Source: Rhodospirillales bacterium (lineage in GTDB: Bacteria; Pseudomonadota; Alphaproteobacteria; UBA828). Taken from it: a DNA stretch of 13,885 nucleotides. A program made the translations under genes and the position numbers. This document shows, one piece after another, positions 6,490 through 12,532 of this stretch; the first letter of the stretch is position 1; each line of letters opens with the position of its first letter. Below the pieces are notes generated by a model. It saw only the letters and a program-made list of their open reading frames with translations, was not told the origin of the DNA and ran no database searches. The stretch covers positions 1 through 13,885 of the forward strand of contig JAPOPO010000193.1 in NCBI GenBank assembly GCA_026712885.1. Direction: 5' to 3'.

Positions 6490-6630
6490 TCAGCTTGAAA
6501 CCGTCCAAGCGACTCTGTGGTATCGCGCCTTGGTCGCAGGATCGGTTGCGCGCCTGATAATCTCTGCGGCGAGCTGCTCGCAGATTTCCTCAATCGCCCG
6601 TTGAAAGTGAGACTGCGTGTGGCCGCTCAT
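6490..6630 (-). CDS. Small passenger protein, 46 aa, first gene of the cargo operon
   Basis: A 46-residue ORF reading MSGHTQSHFQRAIEEICEQL and ending VAWTVSS. The start at 6628-6630 has a clear GGAGG site six bases upstream, so it is probably translated although very short. It heads a leftward operon, followed after 12 bp by the two-TM protein. Its HTQ-x5-I-x-EI N-terminus matches that of the 44-aa ORF at 4394-4528: six identities and several conservative changes over 13 positions. The rest is charged and probably helical. It has no known domain and no membrane segment. It could be a small regulator or a leader controlling the membrane protein; both ideas are inference. Confidence 0.6.
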   Translation of the reverse strand: MSGHTQSHFQRAIEEICEQLAAEIIRRATDPATKARYHRVAWTVSS

Positions 6631-6649
6631 CGCGGTCCTCCACCGTTGG

Positions 6650-6723
6650 GGAGGACGCGCTTGACGGCTCCGGAGGGGCGGCTATTATCCCCTCGGCTCG
6701 TGTTGCCGTTCGGCGCGTCCTCC
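6650..6723. repeat. 11-bp perfect inverted repeat around a promoter
   Basis: GGAGGACGCGC (6650-6660) and its perfect inverse GCGCGTCCTCC (6713-6723) flank the + strand promoter boxes at 6661-6688. With a two-base gap the similarity extends outward through TTGG. It could be a long RNA stem or a pair of operator half-sites controlling the bidirectional region. Confidence 0.7.
6661..6688 (+). promoter_or_regulatory. Sigma-70-like promoter inside the transposon
   Basis: TTGACG (6661-6666), a 16-bp spacer and TATTAT (6683-6688) face right. No ORF starts soon after it; the transcript would enter the hairpin at 6753-6780, so the product may be a short RNA. On the opposite strand the same bases read GATAAT, a possible -10 for the leftward operon, though no good -35 was found. 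Confidence 0.5.
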
Positions 6724-6782
6724 AAGGGTTACGCCGAACTCTCGATCACTTTGAAAGCCGGGGCGGCTACCCCGGCTTTCGC
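6695..6782 (+). ncRNA. Candidate short RNA inside the transposon
   Basis: A transcript from the promoter at 6661-6688 would begin near 6695, contain no ORF with a ribosome site, and end in a perfect 11-bp hairpin at 6753-6780 (GAAAGCCGGGG with CCCCGGCTTTC). The hairpin ends in CTTTC without a longer U-run, so termination is uncertain. This is an inference from promoter plus hairpin only. Confidence 0.25.
6753..6780. terminator. Strong perfect hairpin, possible bidirectional terminator
   Basis: GAAAGCCGGGG (6753-6763) pairs perfectly with CCCCGGCTTTC (6770-6780) around a 6-nt loop. The A-flanked 5' arm and T-ending 3' arm give a terminator-like shape on both strands. Confidence 0.5.
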
Positions 6783-6807
6783 CGTTCCGAGAGCCGAATC
6801 GTGTCTA

Positions 6808-6837
6808 CAGCGCCTTGCGCGATCGCGCAAGGCGCTG
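6808..6837. repeat. Perfect 30-bp palindrome
   Basis: The half-site CAGCGCCTTGCGCGA is followed immediately by its exact reverse complement, with no spacer. It sits between the candidate short-RNA hairpin and the promoter of the 64-aa ORF. It could be an operator for a dimeric regulator, a cruciform, or a transcription barrier. Confidence 0.85.
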
Positions 6838-6854
6838 CCCGTTGGTGTTGGCGA

Positions 6855-6883
6855 TTGCCCGGCCGCGCTCCCGATGTTATCAT
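6855..6883 (+). promoter_or_regulatory. Sigma-70-like promoter for the 64-aa ORF
   Basis: TTGCCC (6855-6860), a 17-bp spacer and TATCAT (6878-6883) lie just upstream of the AAGGAG ribosome site (6893-6898) and ATG at 6906. The predicted start is near 6890, giving a very short leader. Confidence 0.5.
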
Positions 6884-6905
6884 TTCCGCGACAAGGAGAC
6901 GGGTG

Positions 6906-7100
6906 ATGCCGAAACGCCAAGGCGACCAGAAGCCGGGCGCCAATCAAGCCGCCGCTCGTCCGAGGGGCCGCCCCGTCGAAAAGCCGATGCCCCCGCCGAT
7001 CCCCGACACGCCCGAGAATATCGCCAAGGCGATCATACAGGGACCGCCGAAGAAGAACTGGCGGTATCTACGGAATGGGGCGCCTACCCGCGTCAGCTAA
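6906..7100 (+). CDS. Small proline- and lysine-rich passenger protein, 64 aa
   Basis: A 64-residue basic protein. The N-terminal half (MPKRQGDQKPGANQAAARP, then RGRPVEKP) is disordered and AT-hook-like, with a single RGRP. The C-terminal half carries IPDTPENIAKAIIQGPPKKN and WRYL, a compact motif (DTPENIAxAI...PPKKxW) that I associate with short uncharacterised ORFs in bacterial genomes, although I cannot name a family. An AAGGAG site seven bases before the ATG and a promoter at 6855-6883 support expression. The stop is at 7098-7100, one base before the right terminal repeat, so the gene belongs to the transposon. DNA binding near the element end is plausible but inferred. Confidence 0.65.
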   Translation: MPKRQGDQKPGANQAAARPRGRPVEKPMPPPIPDTPENIAKAIIQGPPKKNWRYLRNGAPTRVS

Positions 7101-7132
7101 CGGCCGCTTGGGTAGGATTGTATATAATCCCC
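7101..7132 (-). repeat. Right terminal inverted repeat of the IS1595-type transposon
   Basis: Perfect 32-bp inverted copy of 4328-4359, ending TATATAATCCCC at 7132. Read outward on the + strand it contains an exact TATAAT at 7123-7128. Confidence 0.9.
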
Positions 7133-7228
7133 GATAGAGGATATGTGGTCGTGGCTTCTCAGAGGTGCGCCGTTGCGGGTGGGCGCACTCGACGTCAGCC
7201 TTGTGAGGAGGCGGCAGAGCTAAGGGGC

Positions 7229-7248
7229 GGGCTCGCTGGCTGGAGCCC
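7229..7248 (-). terminator. Possible terminator after hyuB
   Basis: GGGCTC (7229-7234) pairs with GAGCCC (7243-7248) about 20 bp beyond the hyuB stop. A second hairpin GTGCGCC/GGCGCAC lies at 7165-7188. Neither has a U-run, so they may act with Rho or simply stabilise the mRNA 3' end. Confidence 0.35.
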
Positions 7249-7269
7249 CAAAGGCGCGCTGCCCGGACG

Positions 7270-8994
7270 TCAAAGTGTGTCGGTCACACTTTGCGACGCA
7301 GCGTCGTATCCGTAGACCTCCCGCGCGCGGCCTTCGGTCAGGTAGCCGTTCCTGATGTCGTCGGCGACGGCATCGCGCGGCCGCTCCTTTGGGTCGCCGT
7401 AGCCGCCGCCGTTGCCGGTGACGATGCGCACCACGTCCCCCTGGCCTAGGCCGAAGTTCGTCACTTCCGCATGGCGCTCGACGGTTCCGTCGGTGCGCCG
7501 AATCTCCACGTAGTTGGGCGAGCCGTCGCGCCCGCCGGCGAGCCCCCAGGGCGGGAAGCGCGAGCGGGTGTAGAAGCAGGTGAGGAAGCCGTCTTGCGCG
7601 CGCACGCGGTAGTCGGCGCGAATTCCCTTGCCCCCCCGCTCGCGGCCCTCGCCGCCCGGGTCCGGGTTGAGTTCCAGCCGATCCACGAAGAGGCCGTTGC
7701 GCGCCTCGTTGATCTCGGCCGGGCAGTTGAACGTGAGCCCGTGAAAGCCAGAGAACACGGCGCTTGATCCATCGCCCGCCGGATGCCCGCCCCAGCCGCC
7801 GAGCTGGGGCTCGACGATCGTGTAGGGTCGACCCGTATCCGGGTGAATGCCGCCGAGGACGGTGGCGCACATCGAGGCGTGATGGCCGGCCGGCAGCATC
7901 TCCGGCAGGTGGCTCGCGAGGCAGCGCCACAGCAGGTCGTAGAGCCTGAGCACGGTCTCGTAGTAGACGCCGTGGGCCGCCGGCTCCTCCGGATCGAAGA
8001 CTGTGCCCTTCTTGGTGAAGAATTGGAGCGGCCGGAAGTTGCCGCCGTTGCAGATCGGCCGCGGATCCGACACCGCCTTCAGTAGTAGCTGGGCGGCGAG
8101 CAGCGAGGCGTCCCGGCTGATGTTGTAGGGGCCGGGCTCCGGCGGGTTGTCGCGAACGTCCACGATGAACGTGTCGTCGCGAATCTCGATCGTGCAGCCG
8201 TAGACGAGCCCGGAATCCTGCTCCTCGCGATAGGTGAAGCGCCCCTTCGGCAGGTCCTTGAGCGCCTCGCGGGTCATGCGCTCGCCATAGTCCAGGTAGC
8301 GCTCCATCGCCTCGCGAAAAATTGGCGCGCCGTACTTGCGCACGACCCCCTCGAGCCGCCGCGCGCCCACGCGCACCGCCGCGATGCCCGCCCACAGGTC
8401 GCCCTCGAGGAAGTCCGGCATGCGCGAGTTGATCTTCATCACTTCGATGAGGGGCTCGTTGGGCGTGCCGCCGGCGACGATCTTGACGCCCGGCAAGCGC
8501 AGGCCTTCCTGGAAGATTTCGGTGGCGGTCGGCGCCATGGAGCCGGGCACCATGCCGCCAACATCGTTCCAGTGTGCGATGTCTGCGGTCCACGCCACGA
8601 TCTCGCCGTCGACGAAGACGGGCATGAGGAAAGCCACGTCGTTCAGGTGCGTGACGCCGCCGTTATAGGGGTCGTTGGTGACGAAGACGTCGCCGGGCTC
8701 GATCTCGATCCCGTCTTCCTCGCACTTGCGGATCATGAACAGCACGGCCTTGTCGAGGCCGGCCACGAAGAGCGGGATGCCCGCGCCGGCGCTCGCGAGA
8801 TTGCCCTTCGGGTCCACGATCGCGGTTCCCATGTCGAGAACCTCGTAGATGATGGCGCTCATCGCCGTCTTGCGCATGGCGACGAACATCTCGTCGCAGA
8901 TCGCTTGCAGCGCGTTCTGGATGATCTCGATCGTGAAGGGATCGTATTGCCCAGCATCCCGGGCGCTCTCGTCGTGCGCGAGCTCGGTGGCCAT
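7270..8994 (-). CDS. hyuB: Hydantoinase B/oxoprolinase family protein (HyuB)
   Basis: Subunit of an ATP-dependent hydantoinase/5-oxoprolinase-type enzyme that opens cyclic amides together with HyuA. The 574 residues match the family. Recognisable blocks are DPFTIEIIQNALQAICDEMF near the N-terminus, the conserved FVTNDPYNGGVTHLNDVAF and DIAHWNDVGGMVPGSM, PCICNGGNF-like PRPICNGGNFRPL, and a C-terminal GNGGGYGDPKERP. It follows hyuA in the same operon. Start 8994 is chosen because GGAG lies eight bases upstream and only 13 bp separate it from the hyuA stop. An in-frame ATG at 9024, overlapping hyuA by 17 bp, would add ten residues but has no ribosome site. No signal peptide is seen, so it is cytoplasmic. 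Whether the substrate is N-methylhydantoin, 5-oxoproline or another lactam cannot be read from sequence. Confidence 0.92.
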   Translation of the reverse strand: MATELAHDESARDAGQYDPFTIEIIQNALQAICDEMFVAMRKTAMSAIIYEVLDMGTAIVDPKGNLASAGAGIPLFVAGLDKAVLFMIRKCEEDGIEIEPGDVFVTNDPYNGGVTHLNDVAFLMPVFVDGEIVAWTADIAHWNDVGGMVPGSMAPTATEIFQEGLRLPGVKIVAGGTPNEPLIEVMKINSRMPDFLEGDLWAGIAAVRVGARRLEGVVRKYGAPIFREAMERYLDYGERMTREALKDLPKGRFTYREEQDSGLVYGCTIEIRDDTFIVDVRDNPPEPGPYNISRDASLLAAQLLLKAVSDPRPICNGGNFRPLQFFTKKGTVFDPEEPAAHGVYYETVLRLYDLLWRCLASHLPEMLPAGHHASMCATVLGGIHPDTGRPYTIVEPQLGGWGGHPAGDGSSAVFSGFHGLTFNCPAEINEARNGLFVDRLELNPDPGGEGRERGGKGIRADYRVRAQDGFLTCFYTRSRFPPWGLAGGRDGSPNYVEIRRTDGTVERHAEVTNFGLGQGDVVRIVTGNGGGYGDPKERPRDAVADDIRNGYLTEGRAREVYGYDAASQSVTDTL

Positions 8995-9007
8995 TCGACC
9001 GTCTCCG

Positions 9008-11107
9008 TCAAGCCTGTCGGACATGCAGGATCACATTCCCGTAGCTGTCAATGGCGGCATCGTCGCCGGGGCGGACGACGATGGTGGCGCCGGCTTCCTC
9101 GATGATGGCGGGATTATTGAACGTCATGCCGGGCTCCAGCATGGCGCCGTCGTAGAGGGTGGCCTCGTGCCGGCCCTCGAGGTCGAAGTCGACCATGCGG
9201 CGGCCCTTCTCGGCATCTGCTAGGTCTCGGCCTCGCACGGGCTTCTCGACCAGCGCGAGCTTGCCAACCTCCGCCTGCCCGACGAGATGGAGGCCGACCA
9301 CCTCCACCGCCGTATCGAGCCGGTAGGTGTACTCGCGCTCGTAGTTGGTCTCGAAGCGCTCCCGGACGGCGGCGAGGTTCCCGCCAGTGACGCCTTCGTC
9401 CGGCAGCAGCACTTCCGCCGAGTGCTCCTGGTTGCGATAGCGGAAGCGGGCGAAACGGATGAACGCGACGCCAGTGGTATCCAGGCCTTCCGAATCGAAC
9501 TGGGCGAGGGCCTGGCGCTCCATGAGGCCGAACGTTTCACGCAGCAGCGCCGGCGCATCGTCGTCGAGATCGCAGAGGAAGGTCCTGAAGTAGTCCCGCC
9601 GCAGGTCCGACATGACCATGCCCCAGGCTGCGAAGACCGCCGATTCCGCGGGGATGATCACCTTCTCGATCTGCAGCTCGGCGGCCAGCGCGCTTGCGTG
9701 CATGCCGCCTCCGCCGCCGAAGGCGACCAGCGCGAAGTCGCGCGGATCATGGCCGCGGTTGAGCGAGACCAGCTTCAGCGCGTTGATCATGTTGTGGTTG
9801 GCGATGCGGACGATCCCCCGCGCCGCCTCCTCGCGCGAGACCCCCAGCACGCCCGAGAGGGTGTCGAGCGCGCCGTTCACGGCCGCCATGTCGGCGGTGA
9901 TCGCGCCGCCGCAGAAGTAGTCGGCGTTGATCCGTCCCAGCGCCAGGTTCGCGTCGGTGGTGGTTGGCTCGCTGCCGCCCTTGGCGTAGGCGACGGGGCC
10001 AGGGTCGGCGCCGGCGCTGCGCGGCCCGACGTGGAGCCGCCCCAGGTGATCGACCCAGGCGATGGAGCCGCCGCCATTGCCGATCTCGACGAGATCCACG
10101 ACCGGGACCAGGATGGGGTAGCCGGCGCTCTCCCGGTTCCGCTCGATCCAGTAGTCGGAGATGATGGTCACGTGACCGCCTTCGACGAGCGAGCACTTGG
10201 CGGTGGTGCCGCCGATGTCGAGAGCCAACACGTTGCGCTCGCCCAGAAGACGGCCGAGTTCCGCCGCCCCCCACACGCCGCTCGCCGGCCCCGATTCCAC
10301 CATCTTGATCGGGGTCTCGCGGGTCGCGTCCACAGTGTCGACGCCGCAGTTCGACTGCATGATGTAAAGCTGGCCGCCGAACTCGCTGGCCTCCAGGGTC
10401 TGATTGAGTTTCGACAGGTAGCGATCGGCCGCAGGCTTCACGTAGGCCGAAAGAACGGCCGTGTTGGTCCGCTCGTATTCCCGCCACTGGCGCGTGATCT
10501 GGTGGGACGCGACGGCGGAAAGCTCGGGTGCCAAGCGTTGCACCGCCGCCAGCGTCTCGGCCTCGTGGGCGTCGTTCGCGTAGGAGTGCAGCAGGCAAAT
10601 TGCGACGGCCTCGACCTCCGCAGCCCGCAGGGCGTCCACGATCTCCGGTAGGCCGGAGAGGTCGAGCGGCTGCAGCTCCTCCCCCGCGTAGCTGATGCGG
10701 CCGGGGACTTCGAAGCGCAGATAGCGCGGCACGAAGGGCGGCGGCTTGCGGTAGGTCAGGTCGAAATAGTTGGGGCGGTCGCCCCGCGCGATCTCCAGCA
10801 CGTCGCGAAAGCCCTCGGTCGTGATGAGGGCCGTCCGCGCGCCCTTGCGCTCGGTCACGGCGTTGATGATCACCGTAGTCCCGTGCGCGAGGAAGGCGAT
10901 GTCGGCGAACGCGACGTCGGACTTCTTCAGAACCTCGAAGACGCCGCGCTCGTAGTCGGGCGGGGTGGTGTCGACCTTGGCCGTGCGAACGATCTGATGG
11001 CCGGTCTCCGGATCGGCCTCGAAGCACACGAGGTCGGTGAAGGTTCCGCCCACGTCCGTCGCGACTCTCACGCTTCCGCGTGCCGTGGCTTGTTCAGCGT
11101 CTGCCAT
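9008..11107 (-). CDS. hyuA: Hydantoinase A/oxoprolinase family protein (HyuA)
   Basis: The ATP-binding partner of HyuB, 699 residues, usual for the family. The N-terminal VATDVGGTFTDLVCFE (about 15-30) is the phosphate-binding loop of the actin-like ATPase fold. LAHGTTVIINAVTERKGART (about 73-92) is diagnostic of HyuA. A second phosphate loop LALDIGGTTAKCSLVEGG occurs at about 294-311, followed by EIGNGGGSIAWVD, SAGADPGPVAYAKGG and FGGGGGMHASALA (about 463-475). The ATG at 11105-11107 is preferred over an upstream TTG because the family starts a few residues before DVGGTFTD. It is the first gene of the hyuAB operon, divergent from the dipeptidase across about 210 bp. HyuA and HyuB should form one cytoplasmic complex; the exact substrate is unknown. 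Confidence 0.93.
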   Translation of the reverse strand: MADAEQATARGSVRVATDVGGTFTDLVCFEADPETGHQIVRTAKVDTTPPDYERGVFEVLKKSDVAFADIAFLAHGTTVIINAVTERKGARTALITTEGFRDVLEIARGDRPNYFDLTYRKPPPFVPRYLRFEVPGRISYAGEELQPLDLSGLPEIVDALRAAEVEAVAICLLHSYANDAHEAETLAAVQRLAPELSAVASHQITRQWREYERTNTAVLSAYVKPAADRYLSKLNQTLEASEFGGQLYIMQSNCGVDTVDATRETPIKMVESGPASGVWGAAELGRLLGERNVLALDIGGTTAKCSLVEGGHVTIISDYWIERNRESAGYPILVPVVDLVEIGNGGGSIAWVDHLGRLHVGPRSAGADPGPVAYAKGGSEPTTTDANLALGRINADYFCGGAITADMAAVNGALDTLSGVLGVSREEAARGIVRIANHNMINALKLVSLNRGHDPRDFALVAFGGGGGMHASALAAELQIEKVIIPAESAVFAAWGMVMSDLRRDYFRTFLCDLDDDAPALLRETFGLMERQALAQFDSEGLDTTGVAFIRFARFRYRNQEHSAEVLLPDEGVTGGNLAAVRERFETNYEREYTYRLDTAVEVVGLHLVGQAEVGKLALVEKPVRGRDLADAEKGRRMVDFDLEGRHEATLYDGAMLEPGMTFNNPAIIEEAGATIVVRPGDDAAIDSYGNVILHVRQA

Positions 11108-11157
11108 GCCGTGGTTCGTCTCGCCGCTCTCGCTCCAACACAATTGGCTGGTTCATG

Positions 11158-11185
11158 TTGGCAAAATTCTCGATGCTTTCATAAT
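11158..11185 (+). promoter_or_regulatory. Candidate promoter for the dipeptidase
   Basis: TTGGCA (11158-11163), a 16-bp spacer and CATAAT (11180-11185) each match consensus at five of six positions. It lies in a locally AT-rich patch of the divergent hyuA/dipeptidase region. The leader to the ATG at 11319 would be about 125 nt and includes a GAGCGG/CCGCTC hairpin at about 11290-11304. No convincing hyuA promoter or operator was identified by eye. Confidence 0.4.
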
Positions 11186-11318
11186 TCGGCGTGCGGGCCG
11201 GACGACGCGCGATGATGGGCCGGGCATTACGCCGGGTGCCATGACGCGATCGAGGACGCCCGCGCTCGTGCGTTCACGTTGACGAAGGGAGCGGTGGCCG
11301 CTCCGCCGCCGCAATCGC

Positions 11319-12308
11319 ATGGTTGATATTCGCTGGGATGCCCACAGCTGCGTGCCGCTCAAGGCGGACTACGATCTCGCCACCCTGAAGCGGCACCGGG
11401 CGGCCGGCTTCGACTACGTCTCGATCAACGTCGGCATGGACATGACGCCCATCTGCGACGTCGTCTCCATGATCGCGTCGTTTCGCGAGCAGATCGCGCG
11501 CAGCCCCGACTTCATCGCCGCCCGCTCCGTCGAGGATGTCCGGAGCGCAGCGGAGCAGGGCAAGCTTGCGGTCGGCTTCGACCTCGAGGGCGCGAAGCCG
11601 CTGCTCGCCAATCCCTCGACAGTCGCCCTCTACGCCGAGCTGGGCGTGCGCCAGGTGCTCCTCGCCTACAACCGCGCCAACGAGGCTGCCGGCGGCTGCT
11701 ACGAGGCGGGTGCCCCCTTGACCGAACTCGGCGCCGCGTTCGTGCGCGCCTGCGAGGCGGCAGGCATCGTGGTCGATTGCTCGCACATGAACGAAGAGAC
11801 GGCGATGGGGATCATGGCGATCGCCCAGAAACCCGTGGTCTTTAGCCACGCCAACGCGCGAGTGCTGAACGGCAACCTGCGCAACATCACCGACGGCATG
11901 ATCGACGCCTGCGCCGGGCTCGACGGCGTCATCGGTGTCAACGGGATCAGCGCGTTCCTGCCGGGCGGGGAGGCTGAGGCCGATGCGATGGTCCGGGTCG
12001 TCGACTACCTGGCCGCGCGCGTCGGCACCCGCCACGTCGGCATCGGGCTCGACTACGTCTACGACATGGAACTGGAAGACATGCCGGAAGGGGAGGACCC
12101 CGCCTACTGGTTCCCGCCCCAGTTCGGCTACGACGAAGGCTTCTACAAGAGCCTCGACTTCGTCTCGCCGGAAGCCGCGGGCAGCCTGAGCGCACGATTG
12201 GCAGAACGCGGCTATGGCGACGTCGACATCGCGGCCATCATGGGAGGGAACTTCCTTCGTATCGCCGAGCTATGCTGGGGCCGGCAACAACAGAAGAGAG
12301 CTGACTGA
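11319..12308 (+). CDS. Membrane dipeptidase-type metallopeptidase, family M19
   Basis: An amidohydrolase-fold peptidase of the M19 (renal dipeptidase) family, which cleaves dipeptides, often with a D-residue at the second position. The 329 residues fit a bacterial M19 protein. Putative zinc ligands are H9 (WDAHSCVPL), E90 (GFDLEGAKP), H156 (VDCSHMNEETA) and H177 (VFSHANARVL). The substrate region R181 and D245 (HVGIGLDYVYD) is also present. The usual HxD near the N-terminus reads H9-S-C11, so the aspartate ligand is replaced by cysteine. No signal peptide is visible, so it is probably cytoplasmic. It is divergent from hyuA and may process products or transported peptides in the same catabolic set (inference). 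The ATG lacks a good ribosome site at normal distance. Confidence 0.88.
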   Translation: MVDIRWDAHSCVPLKADYDLATLKRHRAAGFDYVSINVGMDMTPICDVVSMIASFREQIARSPDFIAARSVEDVRSAAEQGKLAVGFDLEGAKPLLANPSTVALYAELGVRQVLLAYNRANEAAGGCYEAGAPLTELGAAFVRACEAAGIVVDCSHMNEETAMGIMAIAQKPVVFSHANARVLNGNLRNITDGMIDACAGLDGVIGVNGISAFLPGGEAEADAMVRVVDYLAARVGTRHVGIGLDYVYDMELEDMPEGEDPAYWFPPQFGYDEGFYKSLDFVSPEAAGSLSARLAERGYGDVDIAAIMGGNFLRIAELCWGRQQQKRAD

Positions 12309-12421
12309 CGATGGGATCGACGCCCTCTGCGGGCCGTGGGGGTGGCCTGAGCGCAGTGTCAACGGCGGAGCAAGAATGTACCGGCGCGGCTGCGTAAAAT
12401 TGTACCACGGGCTTGGCGGTA

Positions 12422-12529
12422 GCTTGTCCCCATAGTCCACGGGAGGGCCCCGCGCGCGGGACGGCGCGCCCTCCATGCGGCTGGCGTCGGCCCGCGCGTG
12501 GGAGGGACATGTGGTCTATGGGGGCAAGC
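12422..12529. repeat. Long imperfect stem-loop downstream of istB
   Basis: A 19-nt arm (12422-12440, GCTTGTCCCCATAGTCCAC) matches the inverse of 12511-12529 at 17 of 19 positions. The interior contains further dyads, including the perfect palindrome CCCGCGCGCGGG and a GGAGGGC/GCCCTCC pair. It begins three bases beyond the istB stop and probably ends istB transcription or blocks incoming transcription. Confidence 0.6.
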
Positions 12530-12532
12530 GGG

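Larger units (their letters stand above)
4328..7132 (+). mobile_element. IS1595-family (ISXO2-type) transposon with passenger genes, 2805 bp
   Basis: Two perfect 32-bp inverted repeats (4328-4359 and 7101-7132) enclose an ISXO2/IS1595-type transposase and at least five small ORFs. Coding sequence is packed close to both ends: the 64-aa ORF stops at 7100, one base before the right repeat, and the leftmost ORF stops 34 bp from the left repeat. IS1595-family members with passenger genes are known, and the family normally makes 8-bp target duplications. Here the 8 bp outside the ends (4320-4327 GAATTCCT, 7133-7140 GATAGAGG) do not match. The flanks were therefore rearranged after insertion or the ends come from different events. 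The transposase frameshift implies it now moves only if helped in trans, unless the extra base is a sequencing error. Confidence 0.85.

Noticed and set aside
4320..7140. 8-bp target duplication around the transposon
   Set aside because: The flanking octamers share only their first two bases, and shifting the boundary by one or two bases does not help.
7220..8593. A 457-codon ORF on the - strand within hyuB
   Set aside because: It is an alternative frame of the recognisable hyuB gene with an Arg-rich composition and no motif.
9287..10651. A 454-codon ORF on the + strand and a 426-codon ORF on the - strand inside hyuA
   Set aside because: Both overlap hyuA, which has clear family motifs throughout. 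The overlapping translations are low-complexity shadows.
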